NCBI GenBank assembly: GCA_021324455.1
Contig: JAJPJA010000035.1
Coordinates: 1 to 59,149 of the forward strand
Length of the DNA stretch: 59,149 nucleotides
Direction of reading: 5' to 3'
Origin: Pseudomonadota bacterium
GTDB taxonomy: Bacteria; Desulfobacterota; Binatia; Binatales; Binataceae
The first letter of the stretch is position 1. Each line of letters begins with the position of its first letter. Positions 24,592-33,614 of this stretch are shown here, in pieces. A program made the position numbers and the translations under genes. The notes under the pieces are model-generated. The model did no database searches and was not told where the DNA came from. It saw nothing but the letters and a program-made list of their open reading frames with translations.

Positions 24592-25014
24592 GTGGCCAGC
24601 CAAAGTCCGCAATATAAGCTTCCGCTGCCGGCCCGCATCGGCCTGGCGGCGGAATTCTACCGCTATTGCAAGGAGCACGAACTGCGCTTCCAGCGCTGTA
24701 CCGGATGCGGCGCGTGGCGTCATCTGCCGCGTCCGATGTGCGGCGAATGCGGTTCGTTCGATTACCAATGGGCCCGATCCTCGGGTCGCGGCACGGTGTA
24801 TTCCTGGATTACCGTTGTTCAGCCGCTGCTGCCAGCGTTCAACGACGCCGTACCGTATTCCGTTGTCCTGGTGGATATGGAGGAAGGGGTGCGGATGGTG
24901 GCGATGCTCCAGGACACGGCGCCTGAGGCGTTGCGGATCGGAATGCCGGTGGAGGTCGTGTTTGAAGACGCGGCGGCGGAGATTGCCCTGCCGCGCTTCA
25001 AAAAGTCGGGATGA
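24592..25014 (+). CDS. Zn-ribbon/OB-fold (DUF35) partner protein
   Basis: This 140-aa protein has a CTGCGAW...CGECG zinc ribbon followed by an OB fold (SSGRGTVYSWITVVQ, PYSVVLVDMEEGVRMVAML). It starts with GTG only 4 bp after the thiolase-like stop, with GAGGAGATA just upstream inside that gene, so the two products are probably made in fixed ratio. It is a diverged paralogue of 15892-16344. By analogy with Ltp2-ChsH2 it may complete the aldolase. Confidence 0.87.
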   Translation: MASQSPQYKLPLPARIGLAAEFYRYCKEHELRFQRCTGCGAWRHLPRPMCGECGSFDYQWARSSGRGTVYSWITVVQPLLPAFNDAVPYSVVLVDMEEGVRMVAMLQDTAPEALRIGMPVEVVFEDAAAEIALPRFKKSG

Positions 25015-25037
25015 GATGGTCCGGGTCTTGAGATTGT

Positions 25038-25709
25038 TCAGGTGAGCAGGGCGGCGATCAGGCCCGAGACAAACACGCCGTCAAACGTGCCCGCGCCGCC
25101 GATCGAAACCACCGGCGCGCGCATCTGCGCCACCAGCGGCAGGTTGAGGATATCGGCGCCGATCAGACATCCCAGGGTTCCGGCCACGTAAGCGATGCCG
25201 ATCGCCGGCGAGTAGCGCGGCTTGAGCAGGTAGGCGGCGGCGGCGGCGACCACGCCGGGGACCAGCGTGGGCACCGCGACGCCCACGCCGGGAACGACTT
25301 TCGACGTGCAGTAAACCGCCAGGGCAACGATTAAAGTCGCCAGCGCTGAGCGCGCGTACGCGCCGAAACGCACCAGCACATAAATCGAGGTGATGGCGGG
25401 AATTGCCGCGCCGCCGATGTTAAGCGCAATCTCGGTGCGGCCCGGGTAGATGATTTCCGGCACCACGTAGGGAACTCCCCAGAACGATATGATCTGATCG
25501 TGCATGATCCGCGGCGCCGAAATAGCCGCGATCGGGACATTGATATAGCTCCCCAGGATCATTCCGAACAGCAGCAGCGTTACCGTGCGCGGCGAGATTC
25601 CCAGACGCTGGTAGGCGAGGCGGATTACACCGACCTCGATGAACGCGAACAGGAAGATCAGCAGCAGCGCGAAAATGCCAAGCGTTGCGGTGGTGACTGG
25701 CGGATACAT
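25038..25709 (-). CDS. DUF1614 family membrane protein
   Basis: This is an integral membrane protein of 223 aa with about six hydrophobic segments. SYINVPIA near residue 55, GVAVPTLVPGVVAA and the C-terminal GGAGTFDGVFVSGLIAALL are typical of DUF1614. No function is established for the family as far as I know. It converges on the DUF35 gene with a 23-bp gap. The next gene upstream on the same strand (cyclase) ends 68 bp away. Confidence 0.85.
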   Translation of the reverse strand: MYPPVTTATLGIFALLLIFLFAFIEVGVIRLAYQRLGISPRTVTLLLFGMILGSYINVPIAAISAPRIMHDQIISFWGVPYVVPEIIYPGRTEIALNIGGAAIPAITSIYVLVRFGAYARSALATLIVALAVYCTSKVVPGVGVAVPTLVPGVVAAAAAYLLKPRYSPAIGIAYVAGTLGCLIGADILNLPLVAQMRAPVVSIGGAGTFDGVFVSGLIAALLT

Positions 25710-25777
25710 CGCGTATGCGCGGAATCATCGCAACCGAACCGATGAGCTTCGGTGATGGTTCATTTCGGCGCGCCCGC

Positions 25778-26749
25778 CTATTTGATTGCGACTGCGTTGG
25801 GCGGCGAGGCGTAGCCGCCGATCACGTGCAGCGGCACGGATACCAGCATGAACTCGTAGCGGCGGTCGCGCGCGCAATCGGCCGCCAGATCCTCCAAATT
25901 GAACTGCTCGCCCAGCGACAAACCCAGCAGCGGCAGCGCGCGGATGTGCAGCGCGCCTTCGTCCTGGAAATCGAAGGGAAACGCCTCGACCGCGAAAGTG
26001 TCCGATCCGATCGCGGCGACGCGGTTGTCCCACAGCCATTCCACCATTGCGCGGCTCGCATCCAGTCCGCACGCGCGCACGTTCTCCAGCGCGCCCATCG
26101 CCTGCTTCACCTGGGCGGGCGCGTTCAGATAGGCCTGCATCCATCCGGTGCGCACCAGCACGACGCTGCCGGGCTTGAGCTCCGCGCCCTGCGCCGTGAG
26201 CGCCGCTTTCAGCTCATCGACGGTGTACTTTTCGGGCTGGAGCGGATTGATCGAGCGCCCGTTTTCCGTGCAATAGCGGTAAACGTCGATCAGGAGTCCG
26301 CGGCCGATGATCCGGTCCTTCCAGTTCTCCACCCCGAGCTTGCGGTTTTGCTTGACGTCCTCGACGGTGGCGCCGTTGTAAAAAGCCTGCAGACGGGTGT
26401 GGCCGACGTGCTTGAGACCGTCCCACTGACTGCCTTCCTGGGTGTTGTAGTTGTCCAGCAGGTCGTCGAATCCGAGTATCCCGAGGTTCTCGTGGCTGAC
26501 TACTGAATGGGCCGTGGTGGCGCGTCCGCCCAGCGGCGGACTGGCGTAATTGACGGGATTATCGAGCCGGAAGACCTTGCCCTCGCGCACCAGCCGCGCC
26601 GCCTCGACGATTCCTTGCGGGGTGAGGAAGTTGAAGCATCCGATCTGGTCGTCGTCGCCGAATACGCCCCAGTTCGAGCCGTCGGGCGCGCCGGGCTTGA
26701 TCGGCAGTTGGGAGAATTTGGGCAGTTGGTTGAAATCGATTTTGGCCAT
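25778..26749 (-). CDS. Cyclase family protein (kynurenine-formamidase-like fold)
   Basis: This 323-aa metal-dependent hydrolase is of the putative cyclase family. The segment SQWDGLKHVGH stands where the family metal motif lies, in the longer variant that lacks the canonical HxGTHxDxPxH. Other family traits are ELKPGSVVLVRTGW and IGSDTFAVEAFP. Such proteins hydrolyse amides or lactones, or act on cyclic ketones; the substrate is unknown. ATG at 26749 is chosen because GGGAG lies 6 bp upstream. An SMP-30 gene precedes it by 51 bp on the same strand, so the two may form one operon. Confidence 0.85.
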   Translation of the reverse strand: MAKIDFNQLPKFSQLPIKPGAPDGSNWGVFGDDDQIGCFNFLTPQGIVEAARLVREGKVFRLDNPVNYASPPLGGRATTAHSVVSHENLGILGFDDLLDNYNTQEGSQWDGLKHVGHTRLQAFYNGATVEDVKQNRKLGVENWKDRIIGRGLLIDVYRYCTENGRSINPLQPEKYTVDELKAALTAQGAELKPGSVVLVRTGWMQAYLNAPAQVKQAMGALENVRACGLDASRAMVEWLWDNRVAAIGSDTFAVEAFPFDFQDEGALHIRALPLLGLSLGEQFNLEDLAADCARDRRYEFMLVSVPLHVIGGYASPPNAVAIK

Positions 26750-26800
26750 GTTGCGCTCCCATTGCTCAAACGGACGGTTTGGCATTGTGCGTCGCCGATT

Positions 26801-27643
26801 TTACGGCCAGCCGACGCCGGGGACTTCCACCTCCGTCATCTCGACCTGGGCGCTGCGCTTGTGGCGGCATTCGCCGGGATCGACCGAATCGGCGCTGAGC
26901 ACAAACAGCGTGCGGCGGGCGGGACCGCCCAGCGCGCATGCGATCGGCAACTGCTCGCGCTTGATCCGCTCGGTTACCTCGCCGCCCTGCTTGACGCGCA
27001 GCAACTCGTGCGTAAAGGGCGCCGCGACCCAGATGCCGCCGTCGGCGTCCAGCGCGATGCCGTCGGGAAGCGCGTCGCCCAGTTCCGCCCATACCCGCCG
27101 ATTGGTCAGCGATCCGTCGGCCGCGATATCGAACTGGGTCAGCCGATGGGCTCCCGATTCGCCCACGATCAGGGTCTTGCCGTCGGGCGGAATCACGCTG
27201 CCGTTGGGGAAATGCATATCGGGCGCGACCACCCGCGCCGATCCGTCGGGATTGACCAGCACCACTTCCGCGGACTTCTCGGATTCGCCCTTGAAGAAGT
27301 CGTAGCCGAAATTGCCGACGTAGGCGCGGCCGCGGCCGTCAACCACCATGTCGTTGCATAGCGAAGACGCCAGCGCGCTGATGTCGGCGTGCACCTTCAG
27401 CGCGCCGTTTTCCAGCCGCAGCAGCTTGCGGTCGGTCATCGATACGATCAGCATGCGGCCGTCCGGCAGCCATCCCAAGCCCGAGGGCCACGCGGCCACT
27501 TGGGTGATTACTTCGAGGCGGCCGTTCAAATCGACGGCATTCACCGTATGCCCGTGCATATCGGAGAAAAAGAGCCTGCCGTCATGCCATCTGGGGCCTT
27601 CGCCGAAGCAGAACCCGCCGACCAGGGTCTTGAACTGCCGCAT
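26801..27643 (-). CDS. SMP-30/gluconolactonase family protein
   Basis: This 280-aa beta-propeller lactonase-like protein carries FGEGPRWHDGRLFFSD (first metal ligand Glu), LCNDMVVDGRGRAYVGNFG (Asn) and DGIALDADGGIWVA (Asp). The ATG at 27643 follows GGAGGT by 6 bp. The pairing with a cyclase-family hydrolase suggests lactone or amide ring opening in a catabolic pathway, which remains a guess. It is divergent from the amidohydrolase operon at 27846. Confidence 0.87.
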   Translation of the reverse strand: MRQFKTLVGGFCFGEGPRWHDGRLFFSDMHGHTVNAVDLNGRLEVITQVAAWPSGLGWLPDGRMLIVSMTDRKLLRLENGALKVHADISALASSLCNDMVVDGRGRAYVGNFGYDFFKGESEKSAEVVLVNPDGSARVVAPDMHFPNGSVIPPDGKTLIVGESGAHRLTQFDIAADGSLTNRRVWAELGDALPDGIALDADGGIWVAAPFTHELLRVKQGGEVTERIKREQLPIACALGGPARRTLFVLSADSVDPGECRHKRSAQVEMTEVEVPGVGWP

Positions 27644-27845
27644 GGGAAACCTCCAAGGCCGCGTTGAATGGGTTGCGGCGGCCGAATATCCGCGCAAGCA
27701 TCAAATAGACCGCGATCGGCGGGCCGTCAATCGCAATCCAGGCAGCCGCATCGCGGGCTTTTCAGCGCTATTGGTGATATAGTACCCTGCCGCGTTGGGT
27801 GGTACGCGTCAGCCTGAAGATCGGAAAATTCCGCGGAGGTGTGCA

Positions 27846-29231
27846 ATGCGCGTTCAGAAGTTTGCACCGATGACGAAAAATTTTGCCACGTTCGATTGTG
27901 ACGCCCACGTCACCGAACCGCCATGGCTGTGGGACCGGGCCAAGGACAATCTCAGCCGGCGCGAACTGCAGGCATTGGAAGAGACGATGTGGTTCGACGC
28001 CGAAAGCCGCCAGCTGATTGTCAACGGCAAGGCGGGGATGGGCATCGGATCGCAGCGTATCGGCGGCACGCCCGGGATGGTAAACGTGTTGTCGCTGGCG
28101 GGCCCCGGGCTCAAGCATGATATCCAGCGCACCTTCAACGTCCGCAACGTCCATCCGAAGACCGCGCTGACCAAAGAGCAGGCCGCCTACCTGGACCATC
28201 GCGGATCCTACGAACCCAAGCCGCGCCTGCGCGACATGGACATCCAGGGTATCGACCAGGTGATGATCATCCCCACCGACATCGACACCTATCCATGGCT
28301 GCAGAACGACGTCGGCGCCAAGGCCATCTGCAAGGCCTACAACGACTGGGCGTACGAATACTGCCAGGAAAACCCGGAGCGGCTGTACTTCGCCGCGCTG
28401 CTGCCGATGCAGAATCCGAAGTTCGCGGTCGAGGAGTTGCATCGTGTGGCCGGCCGCGGATGCCGCGTGGGGCTGATTCGGCCGATCGACGCCATGGGCA
28501 ATTATCCGATCCAGCCCAAGTACGACCCGCTGTGGCGCGCGATGGAAGAGACCGGCGTCGTTTACGGGATGCATCCGTTTCCGGCCTTTGGATCGCTCAA
28601 GCCGCCGGGCTACACCGAGCAGCATTCGGGCGCCGAGCTGATCCAGTGGAGCATGGCGTCGGCCGGCCTGCCGCACGTGTTCCTCACCAACGTGCAGAAC
28701 TTTCAGGCCGAGGCCGCGTTGTGGGTGACGATGGTCCTGATGTCGGGATTCTTCGAGCGCTTTCCCAAACTGAAGGCCGCGGTGTTCGAGGCGTCGTCCA
28801 CCTGGCTCAGCTTTCTTTTGGATGAATGCGACAAGACGCATCGGCTGTATCGCAACGACCGCAAACGCTATCCGCTCAAGCGCATGCCCAGCGAGACCTT
28901 CTTCGAGCATTGCGTGACCGGGTTCGAAGGCGATGAGGCGCCGCCCTCGCGTCTGCCCGAGTTTTACGGCGACATCCTGGCCTGGTCATCCGACGTGTAC
29001 CATCACGACGGCGACGACGCGTGGCGGGCGATCGAGACGATGCGCAAGAGCGAGCTGCCCGAAGCGCATCAGGCCAAGTTCCTGGGCGATAACGCACGGC
29101 GTCTGTATAACATCAAGCCGCCGTCCACGTTCATTCGCGATCGCGTCACCGAGATCGAGCGGCCCGACTGGTGGCCCACGGACGAGGAAGTCAAGCGCGC
29201 CCTGGAGCCGGAATCGGCTTTGCGGCGCTGA
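27846..29231 (+). CDS. Amidohydrolase-2 family protein (ACMSD-like)
   Basis: This is a 461-aa TIM-barrel metal-dependent hydrolase or decarboxylase. The N-terminus ATFDCDAHVTEPPWLW carries the D-x-D-x-H-xx-EP form of the first metal motif. Later motifs are LRDMDIQGIDQVMIIPT, YNDWAYEYCQENPERLYFAALLP and the C-terminal LAWSSDVYHHDGDD, which keeps the conserved Asp and His. The ATG at 27846 follows GGAGGTG by 4-6 bp. A TATAGT box at 27778-27783 is a possible -10, though no good -35 is seen. A second, diverged member follows 96 bp downstream. Confidence 0.88.
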   Translation: MRVQKFAPMTKNFATFDCDAHVTEPPWLWDRAKDNLSRRELQALEETMWFDAESRQLIVNGKAGMGIGSQRIGGTPGMVNVLSLAGPGLKHDIQRTFNVRNVHPKTALTKEQAAYLDHRGSYEPKPRLRDMDIQGIDQVMIIPTDIDTYPWLQNDVGAKAICKAYNDWAYEYCQENPERLYFAALLPMQNPKFAVEELHRVAGRGCRVGLIRPIDAMGNYPIQPKYDPLWRAMEETGVVYGMHPFPAFGSLKPPGYTEQHSGAELIQWSMASAGLPHVFLTNVQNFQAEAALWVTMVLMSGFFERFPKLKAAVFEASSTWLSFLLDECDKTHRLYRNDRKRYPLKRMPSETFFEHCVTGFEGDEAPPSRLPEFYGDILAWSSDVYHHDGDDAWRAIETMRKSELPEAHQAKFLGDNARRLYNIKPPSTFIRDRVTEIERPDWWPTDEEVKRALEPESALRR

Positions 29232-29327
29232 AGTTTGCCGCGCCGCCGCAGCGCATTGGCGGCGGCGGCGCCTGTTTGTCCATTGCGCCGGCGTGCGCCG
29301 GCTCTGTCGGTTTTTGCGGAGTTGAAG

Positions 29328-30614
29328 ATGGCCAGGAAACAGTTCGCCGTGTTCGACGGCGATTCCCACGTCGTGGAGCCGCCCGAGTTGTGGCAGAAAT
29401 ACCTCGAACCCGAATACCGTACCCTGGGCAAATTCGCCCTGTGGCGGGAAGAGGGCAAGCTCGGATGCTATCTCAAAGTCAACGGCAAGATGTTCCGCGA
29501 CACGATGAACTCGAACATCCCGCGCCACGCTATCTGGCGGCCAGGTATGACCTGGGATCAGGTGGGCGAACTCGACCCCGCCGTGCGCCATCCGATGAAC
29601 GAGGCGGCCTGGAATCCCCAGGCGCGCCTGCGCGACATGGACGCGATGGGCGTCGACCAGACGCTGCTGTATCCGACCTGGTTCGCCGAGGGGTTCCATC
29701 TGGTGGAAGACCCCGACGTCGCTTACGCGCTGGCCCGCGCCTACAACAACTGGATTGCGGATTTCTGCACGGCCGCGCCGGAGCGGCTGTATGCGGCCGC
29801 GATGGTGCCGCTGCAGAACATGGACTACGCGCTGGAGGAATTGAAGCGGGTGTCCGCGATTCCATGCTTCCGCGCCGCCTTCATCCGTCCGATGTTTATC
29901 GAGGGACGCTACTTCACGCATCCTTACTACGATCCGCTGTGGGCGGAGCTGGAGAGTTTGGGAATCGCCGCCGCGGTCCATCCCACGGCCGGCCTGTGGA
30001 ACCCCGAATGGACCTCTCACGGCCCGTTTGCCGAGAAAATCAAGGGACGGCTGCATCAGCATAGTTTTCTCGGCGTGAGCGGCGGCGGCCCGTTTGCCGG
30101 CGGCGGTCCGGCGCTGGGCACGTTCCCCGCTTCGCCCCCGCTGGGGCATCCGATTGCCCCCGTAATGGCGCCATGGCTGGATAATCACATGTTCGTCGCC
30201 TCGACTCTGATCGGATTCACCGTGATGCAGCGGTATCCGAAGATGAACGTGATCGTGGCGCACGGAAAGGCGTCGTGGATGGAGGAAGTAATCGAGAAGA
30301 TGGAATCCTCCACCCGCACCATACCGCTGGTGCATTACTATCCAGTGCGCACCGACGCCGACGAGATGTGGGAAGAGGGCCACGTGATGCTCGGGTTCGA
30401 CGCCGAGGAGCGCATGATCCAGCGCCTGCCGCAGAACTATGAAAAGAAGGTGGTCTGGGGATCGCGCTACCCGCAGCACGATACCACCAGCGCGTGGGAC
30501 GCGATCGGGATGCTGTCGCGGGCCAACGTGAACGAGGCGACTATCGCGCGGATGATGGGCGTTAACGCCGCCGAGCAGTTGGGAATCAAGCTGGTGCACA
30601 AAGTCGGCGCCTGA
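29328..30614 (+). CDS. Amidohydrolase-2 family protein with altered C-terminal motif
   Basis: This 428-aa paralogue of the preceding gene has VFDGDSHVVEPPELW, LRDMDAMGVDQTLLYPTWF and YNNWIADFCTAAPERLYAAAMVP. Where the family normally has a W(A/G)SD(F/Y)PH motif with a metal-binding or catalytic Asp, this protein reads VVWGSRYPQHDTT. The Asp is Arg and the His is Gln. The reading is clear in the DNA (TCG CGC TAC CCG CAG). It may be inactive, or complement its neighbour in a heteromer. ATG at 29328 was chosen because GGAGTTG precedes it. Confidence 0.87.
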   Translation: MARKQFAVFDGDSHVVEPPELWQKYLEPEYRTLGKFALWREEGKLGCYLKVNGKMFRDTMNSNIPRHAIWRPGMTWDQVGELDPAVRHPMNEAAWNPQARLRDMDAMGVDQTLLYPTWFAEGFHLVEDPDVAYALARAYNNWIADFCTAAPERLYAAAMVPLQNMDYALEELKRVSAIPCFRAAFIRPMFIEGRYFTHPYYDPLWAELESLGIAAAVHPTAGLWNPEWTSHGPFAEKIKGRLHQHSFLGVSGGGPFAGGGPALGTFPASPPLGHPIAPVMAPWLDNHMFVASTLIGFTVMQRYPKMNVIVAHGKASWMEEVIEKMESSTRTIPLVHYYPVRTDADEMWEEGHVMLGFDAEERMIQRLPQNYEKKVVWGSRYPQHDTTSAWDAIGMLSRANVNEATIARMMGVNAAEQLGIKLVHKVGA

Positions 30615-30707
30615 CGGTTACTGATTCCAATTGCAAATTGACGCTTCCCGCGTCTATCCTCTTCGCTGCGGCTGCGGTTTTGGGCCGCGCGAAGGGGGTA
30701 GACCGGT

Positions 30708-32237
30708 TTGCTCGCCAGTGTGATGTCCAGCGCTCTTGCGGGCGTGGACGCTTTCCCGGTCGAGGTTGAAGTCGACATCGCCAACGGCCTGCCCGGTTGT
30801 ACCACGGTCGGACTGGCCGAGGGCGCCGCGCGCGAATCGCTGGATCGGGTCAGGGCCGCGATAAAAAACACCGGTTACGATTTTCCCAATCGCCGTCTGA
30901 CCGTGAATCTCGCCCCCGCCGACACCCGCAAGGAGGGATCGGCGTTCGACCTGCCAATCGCGCTGGGGTTCATCGCCGCCCTCAACGCGCTCAAACGCGA
31001 CCATCTGCACGAGTACCTGATTCTGGGCGAACTGTCGCTGGACGGACGCGTCAAGAGCATCAAGGGCGGTTTGCCCACCGCCATCCTGGCGCGCGCACGG
31101 AAGTTCGCCGGCGTCATCCTGCCGCGCGACAACGCCATGGAAGCCGCGGTCGCCGGCGAGGGAATTTCCGTGTACGGTGTCGAGACTCTGCAGGAAACCG
31201 TCGAGTTTCTGGAAGACCTGCGTCAATTGACGCCGGTCACCGCCGATATCAGCCAGGTCTTCAGTTCGGCCAATGTTTACGAGGTCGATTTCAGCGAGGT
31301 GCGCGGACAGGAGCAATGCAAGCGCGCGCTGGAGGTGGCCGCCGCCGGCGGACATAACGTGCTGATGATCGGGCCGCCCGGTTCGGGCAAAACGATGCTG
31401 GCCAAGCGGCTGCCCACTATCCTGCCCGAGATGACGTTCGAAGAGGCGATCGAAACCACCAAGGTGCACAGCGTGATGGGTCTGCTCAACGGGCATGCGA
31501 TGATCTGCACGCGTCCGTTCAGATCGCCGCATCATACGATCTCCGACGCCGGTCTGATCGGCGGCGGTCCCTATCCGCGCCCGGGCGAAGTCAGCCTGGC
31601 GCATCATGGCGTGCTGTTCCTCGATGAGTTGCCCGAATTCCGCAAGAACGTGCTCGAAGTGCTGCGCCAGCCGCTGGAGGACCTGAAGATCACGATATCG
31701 CGGGTGATGGGTACTCTCACTTTTCCGGCCAGCATCATGCTGATCGCGGCAATGAATCCGTGTCCATGCGGATTCGTGGGCGACCAGACCCATGAATGCA
31801 ATTGCTCGGCGCTGATGGTTCAGCGCTACCGCTCGCGCATTTCAGGTCCGCTGCTGGACCGTATCGACATCCATATCGAGGTGCCGGCGGTCAAGTATAA
31901 GGAGCTGATGGATCGGCGGCCGGGCGAGCCGTCGGCGGCGATTCGCGAGCGGGTGGATGCGGCGCGCAAGCTGCAACTGGATCGATTCACGGGCAAACGG
32001 ATCTTCTGCAACGCGCAGATGGGCGCGCGTGAAATCAACGCCTACTGCGAGGTGGACAGCCACGGCGAGCGGCTGCTGGAAATGGCGATCAACCGCCTGG
32101 GTCTGAGCGCCCGCGCCTACACCCGCATCCTCAAGGTGGCCCGCACCATCGCCGACCTCGACGGCGGCGGCGCCATCGCGCCCCATCACATCAGCGAAGC
32201 GATCCAGTACCGATCGCTGGACCGCCTGAATAACTGA
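30708..32237 (+). CDS. comM: YifB/ComM family Mg-chelatase-like AAA+ ATPase
   Basis: This 509-aa helicase-like ATPase acts in recombination of incoming DNA in transformable bacteria (ComM branch migration). The N-terminal domain has [17 protein letters not shown] and [20 protein letters not shown]. The Walker A motif is [14 protein letters not shown] near residue 223, and Walker B is [11 protein letters not shown] near residue 302. [10 protein letters not shown] is also family-typical, and a C-terminal Mg-chelatase-like helical domain follows. The likely start is TTG at 30708, since the family begins MLAxxxSxALxGxDA and an AAGGGGG site precedes it. No competence genes are adjacent. Confidence 0.92.
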   Translation: MLASVMSSALAGVDAFPVEVEVDIANGLPGCTTVGLAEGAARESLDRVRAAIKNTGYDFPNRRLTVNLAPADTRKEGSAFDLPIALGFIAALNALKRDHLHEYLILGELSLDGRVKSIKGGLPTAILARARKFAGVILPRDNAMEAAVAGEGISVYGVETLQETVEFLEDLRQLTPVTADISQVFSSANVYEVDFSEVRGQEQCKRALEVAAAGGHNVLMIGPPGSGKTMLAKRLPTILPEMTFEEAIETTKVHSVMGLLNGHAMICTRPFRSPHHTISDAGLIGGGPYPRPGEVSLAHHGVLFLDELPEFRKNVLEVLRQPLEDLKITISRVMGTLTFPASIMLIAAMNPCPCGFVGDQTHECNCSALMVQRYRSRISGPLLDRIDIHIEVPAVKYKELMDRRPGEPSAAIRERVDAARKLQLDRFTGKRIFCNAQMGAREINAYCEVDSHGERLLEMAINRLGLSARAYTRILKVARTIADLDGGGAIAPHHISEAIQYRSLDRLNN

Positions 32238-32248
32238 ACCCTGATGGC

Positions 32249-33490
32249 TTATTGCGCCGCCGCCACGGGCTGGCGCAGCACGCCCTCGGCCGGTCTGATC
32301 AGTGCCGCGGTGCAGGCGCCGATCAACATGCAGATGGCGCAGAATTCAAAGGCCAGCGTGTAGGTTCCGGTGCGGTCAAAGATCCGGCCGGTGATGAACG
32401 GGCCGAGTCCGCCGCCGATCCATCCAAGCAGCCGGATCACCCCCCACAGCGTGCCGTAGCGCTTGAGTCCCAGCGCTTCGGCCAGGATCGCGGGCAGCAG
32501 CGTGGCCGACGCGCCGACGCACAAACCCGCCCCCACCATCGAAGCCGCGGCGTAAAGCGTGCCGAAGTTTCTCGACGTCGCACCCAGCACGATGGCGACG
32601 CCGCCGCCCAGTCCCACCAACGACGCGATCAGCACGGTGCGCACGCCGCGCTTGTCCGCAAAGCCGCCCAGTGCGATCGCGCCGACCGTGGTGAACAGCG
32701 TCAGCAGGCCGAGGATGAGAGCGGCGCGCTCGGCCCTGAAGCCGGCGCCGATGTAGTACGTCATCAGATGATGCACGAAACCCTGGTAGCCGACGTTGTA
32801 GATGAATTCGGTCGCCACCACCATCCAGAAGGGCAGCGACACCAGCGCCGCGCCAACCTCGAGTCCGGGCAATCCTTGCGCTTCTTCCCTGACGCTGCGG
32901 GCCTCGACGCCGGTTGAAGGCCGCGTGCGCACCATGATCAGGATCAGCGGAATCGCCACCAGCCACATCGGCACGGTCAGGCACAGCATCGCGCTGCGCC
33001 ATCCGTAGCGCACGAGGATGACTTCGAACACCGGCGCCAGCACGGTTCCGCCCAGCGCGGCGCCGGCCAGCACGACGCCCAGCGCCAGTCCGCGGCGGTC
33101 AGTGGCCCAGTTCGCCGCCACCATCATCGCCGGAACGTAGGTCGACGCGCTGACGCCGCCGCCGATCAGCGCGAACGCCGCCACCATCGGGGTGAAGGAA
33201 TGAATCGTGCTTCCCCACAGGTAGCCGGCGATTACCGCCAGCGCCGCCGCCGTCATCACGACCTGCGCCGCAATCCGATCCAGCAGCCATCCCACCAGCG
33301 GACTGACGGCGGCCTGCGCGAACAGAAAGGCCGTGGTGGTGATCGCCACGGTGGCGTGGCTCCAGCCGAACTCCCTGATCCACGGCGAGTAGAAATACCC
33401 CAGGGTTCCGTAAGTTGGCCCCAGCAGGATGAACTGCACCAGCGCCAGGCTTATGATTACCCGCCACATTCGAGCTTGCCGATCTTCCAT
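32249..33490 (-). CDS. MFS transporter (monocarboxylate/OFA-like)
   Basis: This 413-aa carrier has twelve hydrophobic segments. The segment GWLLDRIAAQVVM after helix 2 fits the MFS loop 2-3 motif, as does GGFADKRGVRTVL in the second half. LLGPTYGTLGYFYSPWIREFGW at the N-terminus recalls OFA or monocarboxylate porters. The substrate is unknown. It converges on comM with only 11 bp between stops and lies next to a P450 gene in the same direction, 124 bp upstream. Confidence 0.88.
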   Translation of the reverse strand: MEDRQARMWRVIISLALVQFILLGPTYGTLGYFYSPWIREFGWSHATVAITTTAFLFAQAAVSPLVGWLLDRIAAQVVMTAAALAVIAGYLWGSTIHSFTPMVAAFALIGGGVSASTYVPAMMVAANWATDRRGLALGVVLAGAALGGTVLAPVFEVILVRYGWRSAMLCLTVPMWLVAIPLILIMVRTRPSTGVEARSVREEAQGLPGLEVGAALVSLPFWMVVATEFIYNVGYQGFVHHLMTYYIGAGFRAERAALILGLLTLFTTVGAIALGGFADKRGVRTVLIASLVGLGGGVAIVLGATSRNFGTLYAAASMVGAGLCVGASATLLPAILAEALGLKRYGTLWGVIRLLGWIGGGLGPFITGRIFDRTGTYTLAFEFCAICMLIGACTAALIRPAEGVLRQPVAAAQ

Positions 33491-33614
33491 CTGGACGCCC
33501 CGCTTACGCGCAAAATCCGCTACCGCGCCGGCCCCAACCGCATCCGGCCCCGATTAATGTTTCAACCGAATCGTATTCTTTTCCGCCGCGATGTCGAGAA
33601 AAAGCTCGACCGCG

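Noticed and set aside
28986..30599. A 537-codon minus-strand frame opposite the second amidohydrolase
   Set aside because: It is a shadow of the amidohydrolase; composition is His/Arg/Gln-rich with no domain.
30615..30707. TTGCAA / TATCCT as a comM promoter
   Set aside because: The spacing is 18 bp and both boxes match at only four positions; not strong enough to report.
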